A stretch of 64,000 nucleotides of DNA from Zestomonas carbonaria (GCF_904061905.1 NZ_CAJFCI010000012.1:1-64000), one strand, 5' to 3'. Numbered from the stretch's first letter, positions 11,068 through 19,947 are shown. Translations and numbers: made by a program. The notes: generated by a model from the sequence alone, not told the origin.

Positions 11068-11975
11068 ACATTTCCAGTAGCCTCAAGAAGCGTCTGCCCA
11101 CGGGGCGGCACGTGGTGATCGGCGTGCCGTTCGCCTGGCTGTTCCTGTTCTTCCTGCTGCCGTTCCTGATCGTCCTGAAGATCAGCCTGGCCGAGGCCGA
11201 CGTGGCGATTCCGCCGTACACCGAGATCTACACCTGGGCCGAAAACCAGTTGTCGATCGTCCTCAACATGGCCAACTACCAGATCCTCACCGAGGACCAA
11301 CTGTACCTGGCGGCCTACCTCGGCTCGCTGAAGACCGCCGTGCTCTGCACCCTGCTGTGCCTGCTGCTCGGCTACCCGATGGCCTACGCCATCGCCCGCG
11401 CCGACAAGGAAACCCAGACCGTGCTGCTGCTGCTGATCATGATGCCGACCTGGACGGCTATCCTGATCCGCGTCTACGCCTGGATGGGCATCCTCAGCAA
11501 CAACGGCCTGCTCAACAGCTTCCTGATGGGCATCGGCCTGATCGACAGCCCGCTGCAGATCCTCAACACCAACCTGGCGGTGTACATCGGCGTGGTCTAT
11601 TCGTACCTGCCGTTCATGGTCCTGCCGCTCTACGCCAACCTGGTCAAGCACGATCCCAGCCTGCTGGAGGCTGCTTCCGACCTGGGTTCGAGCACCTTCA
11701 ACAGCTTCTGGAAGATCACCGTGCCGCTGTCCAAGAACGGCATCATCGCCGGCTGCATGCTGGTGTTCATCCCGGTGGTCGGCGAATTCGTGATCCCCGA
11801 ACTGCTCGGCGGACCGGAGACCCTGATGATCGGCAAGGTGCTGTGGCAGGAGTTCTTCAACAACCGCGACTGGCCGGTGGCTTCCGCCCTGGCGGTGGTG
11901 ATGCTGCTGATCCTGCTGGTGCCGATCATTCTGTTCAACCGTAACCAGGCCAAGGAACTGGAGGGCAAGGTATGA
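11064..11975 (+). CDS. spuG: Polyamine ABC transporter permease SpuG
   Basis: A 303-residue inner-membrane permease (PotB/PotH type) with about six transmembrane segments; the first is at roughly residues 17-40 (VVIGVPFAWLFLFFLLPFLI). The cytoplasmic EAA loop that meets the ATPase is visible as LLEAASDLGSSTFNSFWKIT. It pairs with SpuH to form the translocation channel. It overlaps spuF by 4 nt at its start and spuH by 4 nt at its end, so the three are translated together. Confidence 0.94.
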   Translation: MNISSSLKKRLPTGRHVVIGVPFAWLFLFFLLPFLIVLKISLAEADVAIPPYTEIYTWAENQLSIVLNMANYQILTEDQLYLAAYLGSLKTAVLCTLLCLLLGYPMAYAIARADKETQTVLLLLIMMPTWTAILIRVYAWMGILSNNGLLNSFLMGIGLIDSPLQILNTNLAVYIGVVYSYLPFMVLPLYANLVKHDPSLLEAASDLGSSTFNSFWKITVPLSKNGIIAGCMLVFIPVVGEFVIPELLGGPETLMIGKVLWQEFFNNRDWPVASALAVVMLLILLVPIILFNRNQAKELEGKV

Positions 11976-12862
11976 AGCGCTTCAGTTTCTCCACCGTGAT
12001 GCTCTGGCTGGGCATGCTGTTCATCTACCTGCCGATGGTCATCCTGGTGATCTACTCGTTCAACGCCTCGCGGCTGGTGACGGTGTGGGGCGGCTGGTCG
12101 GTGAAGTGGTACGTCGGCCTGCTCGACAACACCCAGTTGATGGGTTCGGTGATGCGCTCCCTGGAGATCGCCCTGTACACCGCGGTCGCCGCGGTGGCGC
12201 TGGGCACCCTGGCGGCCTTCGTGCTGACCCGCATCCCGCGCTTCAAGGGCCGCACGCTGTTCGGCGGCATGGTCACCGCGCCGCTGGTGATGCCCGAGGT
12301 GATCACCGGTCTGTCGCTGCTGCTGCTGTTCGTGGCCATGGCCCAGTTGATCGGCTGGCCCGCCGAGCGCGGCCTGGTGACCATCTGGATCGCCCACACC
12401 ACCTTCTGCTCGGCCTACGTGGCGGTGGTGGTGTCGTCGCGGCTGCGCGAGCTGGACCTGTCCATCGAGGAAGCGGCCATGGACCTCGGCGCCAAGCCGT
12501 GGAAGGTGTTCTTCCTGATCACCATCCCGATGATCGCGCCGTCGCTGGCGGCGGGGGCGATGATGTCCTTCGCCCTGTCGCTGGACGACCTGGTGCTCGC
12601 CAGCTTCGTGTCCGGCCCCGGCTCGACCACCCTGCCGATGGAAGTGTTCTCCGCCGTGCGCCTGGGCGTGAAGCCGGAGATCAACGCCATTGCCAGCCTG
12701 ATCCTGCTGGTGGTGTCGCTGTTCACCTTCCTCGCCTGGTACTTCACCCGCCGCGCCGAGGAACGCCGCAAGCGGGCGATCCAGCAGGCCATGGAGACCA
12801 TGGCCGAAGAGGCCTCGGCCAGCAAGGCCAACTGGAAACCGACCACCGGCCAGACCGCCTGA
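11972..12862 (+). CDS. spuH: Polyamine ABC transporter permease SpuH
   Basis: A 296-residue inner-membrane permease (PotC/PotI type), the second channel subunit. Six hydrophobic segments are visible, beginning with LWLGMLFIYLPMVILVIYSF. The EAA loop is IEEAAMDLGAKPWKVFFLIT. The start overlaps the spuG stop by 4 nt. It is the last gene of the operon; a rho-independent terminator follows 22 nt after its stop. Confidence 0.94.
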   Translation: MKRFSFSTVMLWLGMLFIYLPMVILVIYSFNASRLVTVWGGWSVKWYVGLLDNTQLMGSVMRSLEIALYTAVAAVALGTLAAFVLTRIPRFKGRTLFGGMVTAPLVMPEVITGLSLLLLFVAMAQLIGWPAERGLVTIWIAHTTFCSAYVAVVVSSRLRELDLSIEEAAMDLGAKPWKVFFLITIPMIAPSLAAGAMMSFALSLDDLVLASFVSGPGSTTLPMEVFSAVRLGVKPEINAIASLILLVVSLFTFLAWYFTRRAEERRKRAIQQAMETMAEEASASKANWKPTTGQTA

Positions 12863-12884
12863 CCGGCGCAAAGCCGAAACCACG

Positions 12885-12912
12885 ACGGGCCCTGCGGGGC
12901 CCGTTGTTTTTC
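12885..12912 (+). terminator. Terminator of the spu operon
   Basis: ACGGGCCC at 12885-12892 and GGGCCCGT at 12897-12904 form an 8-bp stem with a 4-nt loop, followed by TGTTTTTCT. This is a standard intrinsic terminator placed 22 nt after spuH. Confidence 0.88.
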
Positions 12913-12922
12913 TAGCCCACAC

Positions 12923-13001
12923 GTAGGAAGGGTTGAGCGAAGCGGTACCCATCGGCATCGGCTCGATGGGTATCGTCGCTACGCTCCTCGACCCATCCTA
13001 C
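12923..13001. repeat. Dispersed palindromic element after spuH
   Basis: An imperfect inverted repeat: GTAGGAAGGGTTGAGCGAAG at 12923-12942 and CGCTCCTCGACCCATCCTAC at 12982-13001. The inner part is also palindromic (TACCCATCGG / CGATGGGTAT). It has the layout of paired REP sequences common between Pseudomonas genes. It lies between the convergent spuH and hacB genes and encodes nothing. Confidence 0.65.
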
Positions 13002-13096
13002 GAACTGCGCGCCCCGCTCCGGAGGGAGAGGGGACTGGTCTGCGTTGCGTTAACGCACGAGGAGGAACCCGGCGCCGAACGACCAGGCAGCGAGCT

Positions 13097-13122
13097 CCCC
13101 TCTCCCATTCATGGGAGAGGGG
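13097..13122. repeat. CCCCTCTCCC inverted repeat element, copy 1
   Basis: CCCCTCTCCCA at 13097-13107 and TGGGAGAGGGG at 13112-13122 form a perfect 11-bp stem with a 4-nt loop, followed by a GGGGGAGAGGG tail. A near copy lies at 32186-32206. It sits just past the 3' end of hacB and may help end that transcript, although there is no T-run. Confidence 0.65.
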
Positions 13123-13159
13123 CCGGGGGAGAGGGCGGGATGTCGGGCAACACGTCCCT

Positions 13160-15565
13160 TCAACCATCCCCCCGCGCCGGCAGCAGATTCAGAACGCCTC
13201 GGGTATTGGCCTTCACATCTTCCTCGCTGTAGTGCTGCGGCAGGTACTGGCCACGGATATAGGCTTCCGCCTGGTCGGCATAGTGCGTATCGAACGGCAC
13301 GCCGCTCTGGCCGAGCGGGTTGATGCCCAGGCTGTGCTCGGGGGTGGCGAGGTCGATCAGGCGGCGGGTCGAGGGGCCGTGGACCACCAGCCAGGGCGAC
13401 GGGCCGACGCGGTGCGACAGGTTGTTGGGAATCTCGTGGCCACCCGGCGCGGCGAACGGCCCCACGTTGAACAGCCGGTCCAGCGGCTTCTGCTGGCCAA
13501 GCGAGTGGCCGTGGGTGAGGGTGTGCACGCTGCCCCAGGTCCACTTCGCCGGGTCGTTGCCCAGGCTGCCGCGCAGATGGGCCAGCGAGTCCTGCCAGGC
13601 CTTCTTCACCGTGTCGGCGCGGCTTTCCCGGGCCGGCGTGTTGCGGTCGTCCCACCAGGGCGAGCTGGGCTCCATGGCCAGGCGCGGCAGGGCGGCGTCG
13701 ATGGCGCGGGTGCCGAGCAGGTTGTCGAAGAAGGCATCGCCCAGGTCGTCGCGCATCGCCGCATCGGCCAACTGATAAGTCAACTGGTTGAACAGCGTGG
13801 CGCTGACCGAATCCACGGTGTGCTGCCCATCCCACGCCAGCAACCGGTCGAGCAGCGCGCGTTCGTCATCGTCGGCCACGGCGGCGCGCAGGTCCTCGAC
13901 CAGTGGTTGCAGCAGGCGCTTCGGATAGTCGGTGCCGTTCTCCAGTTGCAGCGCCTGGCTGTTTTGCAGGTCCCACTTCACGCCAGGCTGCGACAGCAGG
14001 TCGTTGAGGCGCTGGCCACGGTCCGGCAGGTTGTAGTAGCCGGGGATCGCCGTGCCGGTCGGCGACAGCGGCTGGTAGTTGGCCGAGACGATGAAGCCGC
14101 GTTCCGGGTTTTCCTCGTGCGGGTTGGCGCTGAACGGCAGGAAGCCTGGCTTGTCCGCCTCGCCGGCGGCGCCGTCGAGGATCAGGCTCGGGTTCACCCC
14201 GGCCGGGCGCCGAGGCAGCTTGGCCGATGCCCACCAGGCGATGTCGCCGGCGGCGTTGCCCCAGATCACGTTGAGCCCCGGCGAATGGATCTTCGAGGCG
14301 GCGCTGCGGGCCTTGTCCAGGGTGTCGGCGCGGTTGAGCTGGTAGAAGGCGTCGAGGATCGGGTTCTCGGTCTCCAGGAAGGCCCACCACATGGCGATCG
14401 GCGTCTTGCCGGCGGAGTTGCCGAGGGCGTCGTTGATGATCGGCCCGTGGGGCGAGCGGCGCAGGGTCAGCTTGACCGGTTCGCCATCCTTGACCCGGAT
14501 CGTCTCCTCGCGGCTTTCCAGGTTCACCCAATCGCCCTGGTACCAGACCTGCCCGGGGTTGTCCGGGTTGACCTTCTCGGCGATCAGGTCGAGGTCGTCG
14601 TTCTGGAACATGGTCAGGCTCCAGGCGAACTGCCGGTTGTGGCCGAGCGAGGCGTAGGGGGTGAGCGCCTGGTGATGGCCGTACAGTTCGAAGCCGGGCG
14701 CGCTGAGATGCGCCTCGTACCACACCGCCGGCGCGGCGTAGCGGATGTGCGGGTCGCCGGCCAGCAGCGGCTTGCCGCTCCTGGTGTGGCTGCCGGCGAC
14801 GACCCAGGCGTTGCTGCCCTCGAACTGCGGCAGGCCGGCCTTGTCCAGGGCCTGGTGGCTGAGCTGGGCGAGGGCGCCGAGGTCCTGCCAGTCGCCGGCC
14901 GCCAGCGCCGGGGTGTCGGATGGGGTGCGGATCACGCCGTCGGGGTGCCAGCCGAGGTCGAAGACCTTCAGGTAGTCGTCGCCGAGCTGGTCGCGGATAT
15001 AGGTCAGCACCGGCTCGGTGCGCAGCGCGGCGGCGAAGCTATAGGCCATGTAGCCGGTCACGCTGATGGTGTCTTCGAGGGTGAACGGGCGTTTCTCGAT
15101 GCCCAGCAGGTCGAACTCCAGCGGCGCCGGGCGGCTGTCCTGGTACTGGTTGATGCCGTCCAGGTAGGCGAGCATCGCCCGCATCGCCGGGCTGTCGCGG
15201 TCGAGGGTCGCCGCGTAGCGGTCGGCGTGCTCGCGGAGGCCCAGGGTGCGGAACAGCCGGTCGGTGTCGACCAGCCTGGCGCCGAGCACCTCGGCCAGTT
15301 CGCCGCGCGCCAGGCGGCGCAGCATTTCCATCTGGAACAGGCGGTCCTGGGCGTGCACGAAGCCCAGCGCACGGTACATGTCGGCCTCGCTCTGCGCCTG
15401 GATATGCGGCACGCCGCGTTCGTCGTAGCGCACGCTGACCGGCGCCTGCAGGTGGGCGAGGGCCAGTTCCCCGTCACGCAGCGGCCGCTTGTCGTGGATA
15501 TACCAGGTGGCGCCGGCGGCAACCGCCGCGACGGTGACGGCGAGGGCAGTCAAGGTACGTTTCAT
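13160..15565 (-). CDS. hacB: Acyl-homoserine lactone acylase / penicillin acylase family, HacB-type
   Basis: An 801-residue Ntn-hydrolase precursor of the penicillin amidase S45 family. An N-terminal hydrophobic segment (TLTALAVTVAAVAAGATWYI) exports it to the periplasm. The alpha chain spans about residues 30-220. After a spacer, autocleavage exposes Ser251 in FEGSNAWVV, the nucleophile of the beta chain. Enzymes of this group cleave the amide of acyl-homoserine lactone signals to fatty acid and homoserine lactone. Size, motif and position beside the spu operon match the HacB acylase of P. aeruginosa. A substrate other than quorum signals, such as another amide, cannot be excluded. It is convergent with spuH and divergent from the AraC-type regulator. 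Confidence 0.88.
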   Translation of the reverse strand: MKRTLTALAVTVAAVAAGATWYIHDKRPLRDGELALAHLQAPVSVRYDERGVPHIQAQSEADMYRALGFVHAQDRLFQMEMLRRLARGELAEVLGARLVDTDRLFRTLGLREHADRYAATLDRDSPAMRAMLAYLDGINQYQDSRPAPLEFDLLGIEKRPFTLEDTISVTGYMAYSFAAALRTEPVLTYIRDQLGDDYLKVFDLGWHPDGVIRTPSDTPALAAGDWQDLGALAQLSHQALDKAGLPQFEGSNAWVVAGSHTRSGKPLLAGDPHIRYAAPAVWYEAHLSAPGFELYGHHQALTPYASLGHNRQFAWSLTMFQNDDLDLIAEKVNPDNPGQVWYQGDWVNLESREETIRVKDGEPVKLTLRRSPHGPIINDALGNSAGKTPIAMWWAFLETENPILDAFYQLNRADTLDKARSAASKIHSPGLNVIWGNAAGDIAWWASAKLPRRPAGVNPSLILDGAAGEADKPGFLPFSANPHEENPERGFIVSANYQPLSPTGTAIPGYYNLPDRGQRLNDLLSQPGVKWDLQNSQALQLENGTDYPKRLLQPLVEDLRAAVADDDERALLDRLLAWDGQHTVDSVSATLFNQLTYQLADAAMRDDLGDAFFDNLLGTRAIDAALPRLAMEPSSPWWDDRNTPARESRADTVKKAWQDSLAHLRGSLGNDPAKWTWGSVHTLTHGHSLGQQKPLDRLFNVGPFAAPGGHEIPNNLSHRVGPSPWLVVHGPSTRRLIDLATPEHSLGINPLGQSGVPFDTHYADQAEAYIRGQYLPQHYSEEDVKANTRGVLNLLPARGDG

Positions 15566-15683
15566 GGACGAACAGCTCCTTGTGGGTTCTTGTAGTGAAC
15601 CGGATTCTGCGCAGCCGCCACGCGCGAGGCATTGACTGGATGCATCAGGGCTGCAAGTCTTCGGTCAATTTTCCGGAGCCGCC

Positions 15684-16715
15684 ATGCACGAAGCCATCGA
15701 CCAGCCGCTGACCCACTCGGCTACCCTGCGTCGTCTGCTCTACGAGGCGCTGGTCGAGCTGCGCCTCGATCCCACCGATATCTACCGGCGCATCTACCAG
15801 CACCGCCGGCTGGCCATCGCGCCGATCGACGAGCGCCTGGAGCACGACAACGCGCCGCTGTTCTGGCAGGCGCTGCCGGAGATCACCGGCGACGCCGACA
15901 TCGGCCTGCATCTCGGCGAGGTGATGAAGCCGCGCCTGCTCGACGTGGTCGGCTACCTGCTGCTGGCCAGCAGCGACCTGCGCCAGGCGCTGGAGAGCCT
16001 GGTGCGCTTCCAGCACATCCTGTCCGGTGGTTCGGTCGCCCAGTTGCGGGTCGAGGGCGACGAGGCACGACTGGTGATCGACCTCAACTACCAGGGGTTC
16101 CCCTCGCTGCGCCATCAGATGGAGTGCGTGGCGCTGCTGCTGATCAAGCTGCTGGCCTTCATCACCGACGGGGAGTTCCGCCTGGGCGGCCTGCACTTCC
16201 GCCATGCCCAGCCGCGCCGGGTGGCCGAGCACCGCCGGCTGTTCGGCCTGCTACCCGCGTTCGGCCAGGCCCACGATGCCCTGCTGTTTCCCGCCGCGCT
16301 GCTGCAGCGGCCGTCGCGCACCGCCAATCCGGGCCTGCATGCCCTGCTCAGCGAACACGCCCAGCGCCAGCTCGATGGATTGCTGGAGAACCAGTTGCTC
16401 AATCGCCTGCGCTACCTGCTCGGCGTGCGCCTGGCCGGCGGCGACTGCTCGCTGGCCGCCTGCGCGAGCGAACTGGGCATGTCGATGGCCGGCCTGCAGC
16501 GTGCCCTGGCCGCCCAGGGCAGCAGCCTGCGCCAGGTGCGCGAGGGCGTGCGCCAGGGCCGCGCGCAGGAGCTGCTGCACGGCGGCGCGTCGATCCGCGA
16601 GGTGGCGCGGGCCTGCGGGTTTGCCGAGCTGTCGCCGTTCTACCGGGCGTTCCGCCGCTGGTACGGCGAGACGCCGGAGCAGTACCGGCTGCGGGTGGGC
16701 AGGGCGAGGGGCTAG
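15684..16715 (+). CDS. AraC-family transcriptional regulator (arabinose-binding-like N-domain)
   Basis: A 343-residue regulator. The N-terminal two thirds match the ligand-sensing Arabinose_bd domain found in OruR/ArgR-like AraC proteins of Pseudomonas (GDADIGLHLGEVMKPRLLDV, LLLASSDLRQALESLVRFQH). The C-terminal 100 residues form two helix-turn-helix motifs, ending IREVARACGFAELSPFYRAF and GETPEQYR. The ATG at 15684 follows CCGGAGCCGCC. It diverges from hacB with a 118-bp gap and may control that gene; this is inference from position. Its TAG stop overlaps the stop of the next, opposite gene. Confidence 0.88.
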   Translation: MHEAIDQPLTHSATLRRLLYEALVELRLDPTDIYRRIYQHRRLAIAPIDERLEHDNAPLFWQALPEITGDADIGLHLGEVMKPRLLDVVGYLLLASSDLRQALESLVRFQHILSGGSVAQLRVEGDEARLVIDLNYQGFPSLRHQMECVALLLIKLLAFITDGEFRLGGLHFRHAQPRRVAEHRRLFGLLPAFGQAHDALLFPAALLQRPSRTANPGLHALLSEHAQRQLDGLLENQLLNRLRYLLGVRLAGGDCSLAACASELGMSMAGLQRALAAQGSSLRQVREGVRQGRAQELLHGGASIREVARACGFAELSPFYRAFRRWYGETPEQYRLRVGRARG

Positions 16716-17290
16716 TTGCCCGGCGTCGACCAGTCGCAGAAACAGCCGCTCGCCAGGGTGTTGGCGGCGTTGACCGCGCGGCCCTCGGCCAGCGCCTCGA
16801 GGACCGGCTCGATGAAGCTGTTCGCCGAATTGCACACGGCGCCTTCGCTGTAGGGGCCGAAGTAGGCCAGCCGGCCCTGGGCGTCCCAGATGCCGACCGC
16901 CGGGCTGGCCGGCAACTGGTCGGCGCCGGGCAGGTCGTCCAGCGGTTGCAGCGCATCCAGGGTGGCCGGCAGCTTGCCGTGGCTGCCTGGCTTCTGCACG
17001 GCGTAGAAGACCACGCCCTGCGGCACGAAGCGTTCGAGCAGTTCGCCGAGGTGCTGCTGGTTGCCGACGTTGCAGGGGCAGGCCGGGTCCCAGAAATGCA
17101 CCAGGCGGATCGGCCCCGGCCCGGCCAGTTCGTCCGGCAGCCGCAAGCGGTCGCCGCTGAACAGCGTGGCCGAGCTGTCGAACGGGCGCAGGTAGCGGCC
17201 CTCGTACCACCAGAAGGCGGCGAGCAGGGCGGCCAGCCAGGCCAGGGCGAACAGGCCGGTGAGGAGGGTCTTGCGACGGGACGGGGACAT
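16712..17290 (-). CDS. Membrane-anchored thioredoxin-like protein (DUF6436-like)
   Basis: A 192-residue protein with one N-terminal transmembrane helix (about residues 8-28, LLTGLFALAWLAALLAAFWW) and a periplasmic thioredoxin-like domain. The expected redox site is replaced by DPACPCN: two Cys separated by one Pro (CPC), not CXXC. Two further Cys pairs lie near the end (GAVCNSAN; GCFCDW). Sequence style resembles the DUF6436 family. The stop codon overlaps the stop of the AraC gene on the opposite strand. The substrate is unknown. The start at 17290 gives the membrane anchor. Confidence 0.75.
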   Translation of the reverse strand: MSPSRRKTLLTGLFALAWLAALLAAFWWYEGRYLRPFDSSATLFSGDRLRLPDELAGPGPIRLVHFWDPACPCNVGNQQHLGELLERFVPQGVVFYAVQKPGSHGKLPATLDALQPLDDLPGADQLPASPAVGIWDAQGRLAYFGPYSEGAVCNSANSFIEPVLEALAEGRAVNAANTLASGCFCDWSTPGN

Positions 17291-17396
17291 GGCTGATCGG
17301 TCGAATGCGGGGCGCATAGCTTGCCATGCCGTGCCGCGGAGCTGAATATCGGCAGCCGGCCAATGGCCGGTGTGCCGACAATCGATGGAAGGTCCC

Positions 17397-18323
17397 ATGC
17401 CCGAGCGTTTCCCGCCCGAACTGCTGCGTCTCCACCTGCGCCCCCTGGCGGAGGCGGTGGCCGAGCCGCCCCAGGTGGCCGCCTACCGTGCCTTCTATGG
17501 CCTGGAGTTCCCCGGCGTGCACAGCCGCATGGGGCTGTTCCCGGCCGCCGGCTACCAGATCGTCGCCCAGGCCTGGTGGCCGTCCCAGCCGCGCGGCACG
17601 CTGCTGTTGCAGCACGGTTATTACGACCACGTCGGCCTCTATCGCCACCTGATCGGCTGGGCGCTGGAGCAGGGCTTCGCGGTGCTCGCCTGCGACCTGC
17701 CCGGCCACGGCCTGTCCAGCGGCGCGCGCGCCAGCATCGGCGACTTCGCCGAATACCAGCAGGTGCTCGACGGCTTGTTCGCCGAGGCCGCCGCGCTGGG
17801 GCTGCCGGAGCCCTGGCACCTGTGCGGGCAGAGCACCGGCGGGGCGATCCTCATCGACTACCTGCTGCACGGCATGGTTCGCGAGGAGGTGGCCGAGACG
17901 ATACTGCTGGCGCCGCTGGTGCGCCCGCGCGCCTGGGGCTGGTCGAAGCTCAGCTACCGGCTGCTGCAACCCTTCGTCAACAGCATCCCAAGGCGCTTCA
18001 GTGCCAACTCCAACGATCCGGCGTTCCTCGACTTCGTGCAGCGCGATCCGCTGCAACCGCTGATCCTGCCCACCGACTGGGTCGGCGCCCTGGCCCGCTG
18101 GGTGCCGCACATCGAAGCGGCGCCGGGCAACCCACGGCGGCCGCTGATCGTCCAGGGCGAGGCGGACATGACGGTGGACTGGCGACACAACCTGGAAGTG
18201 CTCGGCGACAAGTTCGCCACGCCCGACCTGCTGCTGCTGCCCGAAGCGCGCCACCATCTGGTCAATGAAAGCGAGGAGCTGCGCCGGCGTTACCTCGACT
18301 TCCTGCGCGAGCGTCTGGGGTGA
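17397..18323 (+). CDS. Alpha/beta hydrolase, monoacylglycerol lipase-like (Hydrolase_4)
   Basis: A 308-residue cytoplasmic hydrolase of the serine-aminopeptidase/lysophospholipase group. Motifs: oxyanion strand LLLQHGYYDHVGLY, GHGLSSGARA, nucleophile elbow CGQSTGGA (Ser about residue 146), Asp in QGEADMTVD and catalytic His in EARHHLVNE. It probably cleaves a carboxylic ester such as a lysophospholipid or monoacylglycerol, but the substrate is not determined. The start at 17397 is preceded by GGAAGGTCCC. It diverges from the thioredoxin-like gene by 106 bp. Confidence 0.85.
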   Translation: MPERFPPELLRLHLRPLAEAVAEPPQVAAYRAFYGLEFPGVHSRMGLFPAAGYQIVAQAWWPSQPRGTLLLQHGYYDHVGLYRHLIGWALEQGFAVLACDLPGHGLSSGARASIGDFAEYQQVLDGLFAEAAALGLPEPWHLCGQSTGGAILIDYLLHGMVREEVAETILLAPLVRPRAWGWSKLSYRLLQPFVNSIPRRFSANSNDPAFLDFVQRDPLQPLILPTDWVGALARWVPHIEAAPGNPRRPLIVQGEADMTVDWRHNLEVLGDKFATPDLLLLPEARHHLVNESEELRRRYLDFLRERLG

Positions 18324-18361
18324 GGGTGGTTTCTGGTTCCCCGCGTTCGCGGGGATGACGG

Positions 18362-18459
18362 GTAGGGTGCGCCGCGCGCACCGATAGGGTGACAACCCCG
18401 GCGTTCCCGGTGCGGCGCAAGCCTGTTTCCCGGTAAACGGTGCGCGCGGCGTACCCTAC
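18362..18459. repeat. Long inverted repeat of the GTAGGGTGCGCC type
   Basis: GTAGGGTGCGCCGCGCGCACC at 18362-18382 is matched by its near-perfect reverse complement at 18439-18459 (GGTGCGCGCGGCGTACCCTAC). About 56 bp with smaller palindromes lie between. The element fills the gap between two convergent genes and looks like a pair of REP sequences in opposite orientation. Confidence 0.75.
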
Positions 18460-18466
18460 AAGAGCC

Positions 18467-19234
18467 TTAGATGCTCGGTGTCGCCGGGGCCAGCTCCTCG
18501 CCGCTCTGGCCCACCGCCAGTCCGGCGCGCACGGCGTTCAGCGCGGCCTGGTAATAGGCCTTGCCGGCGGCGGATTCGGCGAAGGTGGCGAACTCTTCTA
18601 GCTCGGGATCGGACAGGTCGCGATAGACGTACAGCAGGGTGTTGTCGATATCGTCGCCGATCTGGTCGATCAGCCGCTGGCGCTGGCTGTTCAGCATGCC
18701 CTGTGCCTGTCCGCCGTTGAGCAGGCCGGGGATCATCTGGCTGAGGCTGTCGGCGGCCACGCCGGCCAGCGCCAGGCTGACCTCGGCGCCGGCTTCCTTG
18801 GCCGGCAGCGCCTGGGCCAGGTGGCGGATCAGCAGGCGGCGGGTGGCCTCGGCCTCGACGCGCGGCAGGCCGTTGGCGTTCTTCAGCAGCTCTTCCCGGC
18901 TGGTGGCCTTGACCTCGGCGGCGACGATCTTGCGCCCCAGCGGTGACTGGAAGAACTGCAGGGCCGGCTTCGGGTCGGCGAGCTGCTGGCGCAGCGCGGC
19001 CTGGGCGCGCTGGTCCATGGCCTGCGGGGCGAAGCGCCGGTTGCTGTTGTCCACCAGCGCCTGGTAGACCGCCGGCGGCAGGGTGCTGCGGTAACGCTGC
19101 TGGGCCGCCTCCAGGGCGGCGCTGAAATGCACGCGCTGGTCGGGCCAGCCGGCGGCCTGGTAGAGCTGGGAATGGTCGTCGGCCATGCTGGGCAAGCTCA
19201 GCAGCAGCAACACACAAGCGAAAAGGGCGCGCAT
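18467..19234 (-). CDS. Exported DUF2059-like protein
   Basis: A 255-residue protein with a signal peptide (MRALFACVLLLLSLPSMA, cleaved before DDH). The mature part is helical and alanine-rich, with a C-terminal segment typical of DUF2059 proteins (LEEFATFAESAAGKAYYQAA). Function is not known; it is expected in the periplasm. The start at 19234 is set by the signal peptide. It diverges from the oxygenase gene at 19321 with an 86-bp gap. Confidence 0.75.
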   Translation of the reverse strand: MRALFACVLLLLSLPSMADDHSQLYQAAGWPDQRVHFSAALEAAQQRYRSTLPPAVYQALVDNSNRRFAPQAMDQRAQAALRQQLADPKPALQFFQSPLGRKIVAAEVKATSREELLKNANGLPRVEAEATRRLLIRHLAQALPAKEAGAEVSLALAGVAADSLSQMIPGLLNGGQAQGMLNSQRQRLIDQIGDDIDNTLLYVYRDLSDPELEEFATFAESAAGKAYYQAALNAVRAGLAVGQSGEELAPATPSI

Positions 19235-19320
19235 AAGGACTCCTGTCGGGCAGGCGGCTATTCTTGCGACGGCGTGACGGCTTGTCGAGGTGCGCGCAGG
19301 GCGCTGGTAGAATCGGCGCC

Positions 19321-19947
19321 ATGTCCGCAATCCCCCATCATCCGCTGTTTTCCCGCATCGTCGACGACCTCGCCAGCCGTGGCTGGTCGCGGCAGCGTAT
19401 CTTTCTGCCAGATGATCTGACCCTCGAACTGGCCAATGAGTGCCATGAACGCGCGAATCGGGGCGCACTGACGCCCGCCGCCATCGGTCGCGGCGCCGGC
19501 CAGCAGGTGCGCGAAGGCGTGCGCGGCGACCGCATCCAGTGGCTGGAGGCTGGCCAGTCGGCCGCCTGCGATCGCTACCTGGAGCTGATGGATGGCCTGC
19601 GCCAGGCGTTGAACCAGGGGCTGTACCTGGGCCTGGCGGATTTCGAGAGCCATTTCGCCTGCTACCCGCCCGGCGCCTTCTACCAGCGCCACCTGGACCG
19701 CTTCCGCGACGACGACCGCCGCACGGTTTCCGCGCTGGTCTACCTCAACCGCGATTGGCTGCCCGAGCACGGCGGCGCGCTGCGCCTGTACCTGGACGAG
19801 GATGGCGTCGAACGCAGCGAGGACATCCTCCCGCTCGGCGGCAGCCTGGTGGTGTTCCTGTCCGGCGAGCTGCCCCACGAGGTGCTGCCGGCCAGCCGCG
19901 AGCGGTTGTCTTTGGCTGGGTGGTTTCGGCGGCGGGGTGGGTTGTAG
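19321..19947 (+). CDS. 2-oxoglutarate/Fe(II) oxygenase, prolyl hydroxylase-like
   Basis: A 208-residue dioxygenase of the EGLN/SM-20-like prolyl hydroxylase group. The iron triad is visible as HLD in GAFYQRHLDRF and the distal His in SGELPHEVLPA, followed by the 2-oxoglutarate-binding Arg in SRERLSLAGW. Characterised Pseudomonas relatives hydroxylate a proline of elongation factor Tu, so that is the likely but unproven substrate. The start at 19321 gives the conserved N-terminus. The gene diverges from the DUF2059 gene. Confidence 0.85.
   Translation: MSAIPHHPLFSRIVDDLASRGWSRQRIFLPDDLTLELANECHERANRGALTPAAIGRGAGQQVREGVRGDRIQWLEAGQSAACDRYLELMDGLRQALNQGLYLGLADFESHFACYPPGAFYQRHLDRFRDDDRRTVSALVYLNRDWLPEHGGALRLYLDEDGVERSEDILPLGGSLVVFLSGELPHEVLPASRERLSLAGWFRRRGGL

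Noticed and set aside
10746..11975. A longer start for the permease SpuG inside spuF
   Set aside because: The upstream part reads out-of-frame spuF sequence and is not hydrophobic; the ATG at 11064 overlapping the spuF stop gives the normal permease.
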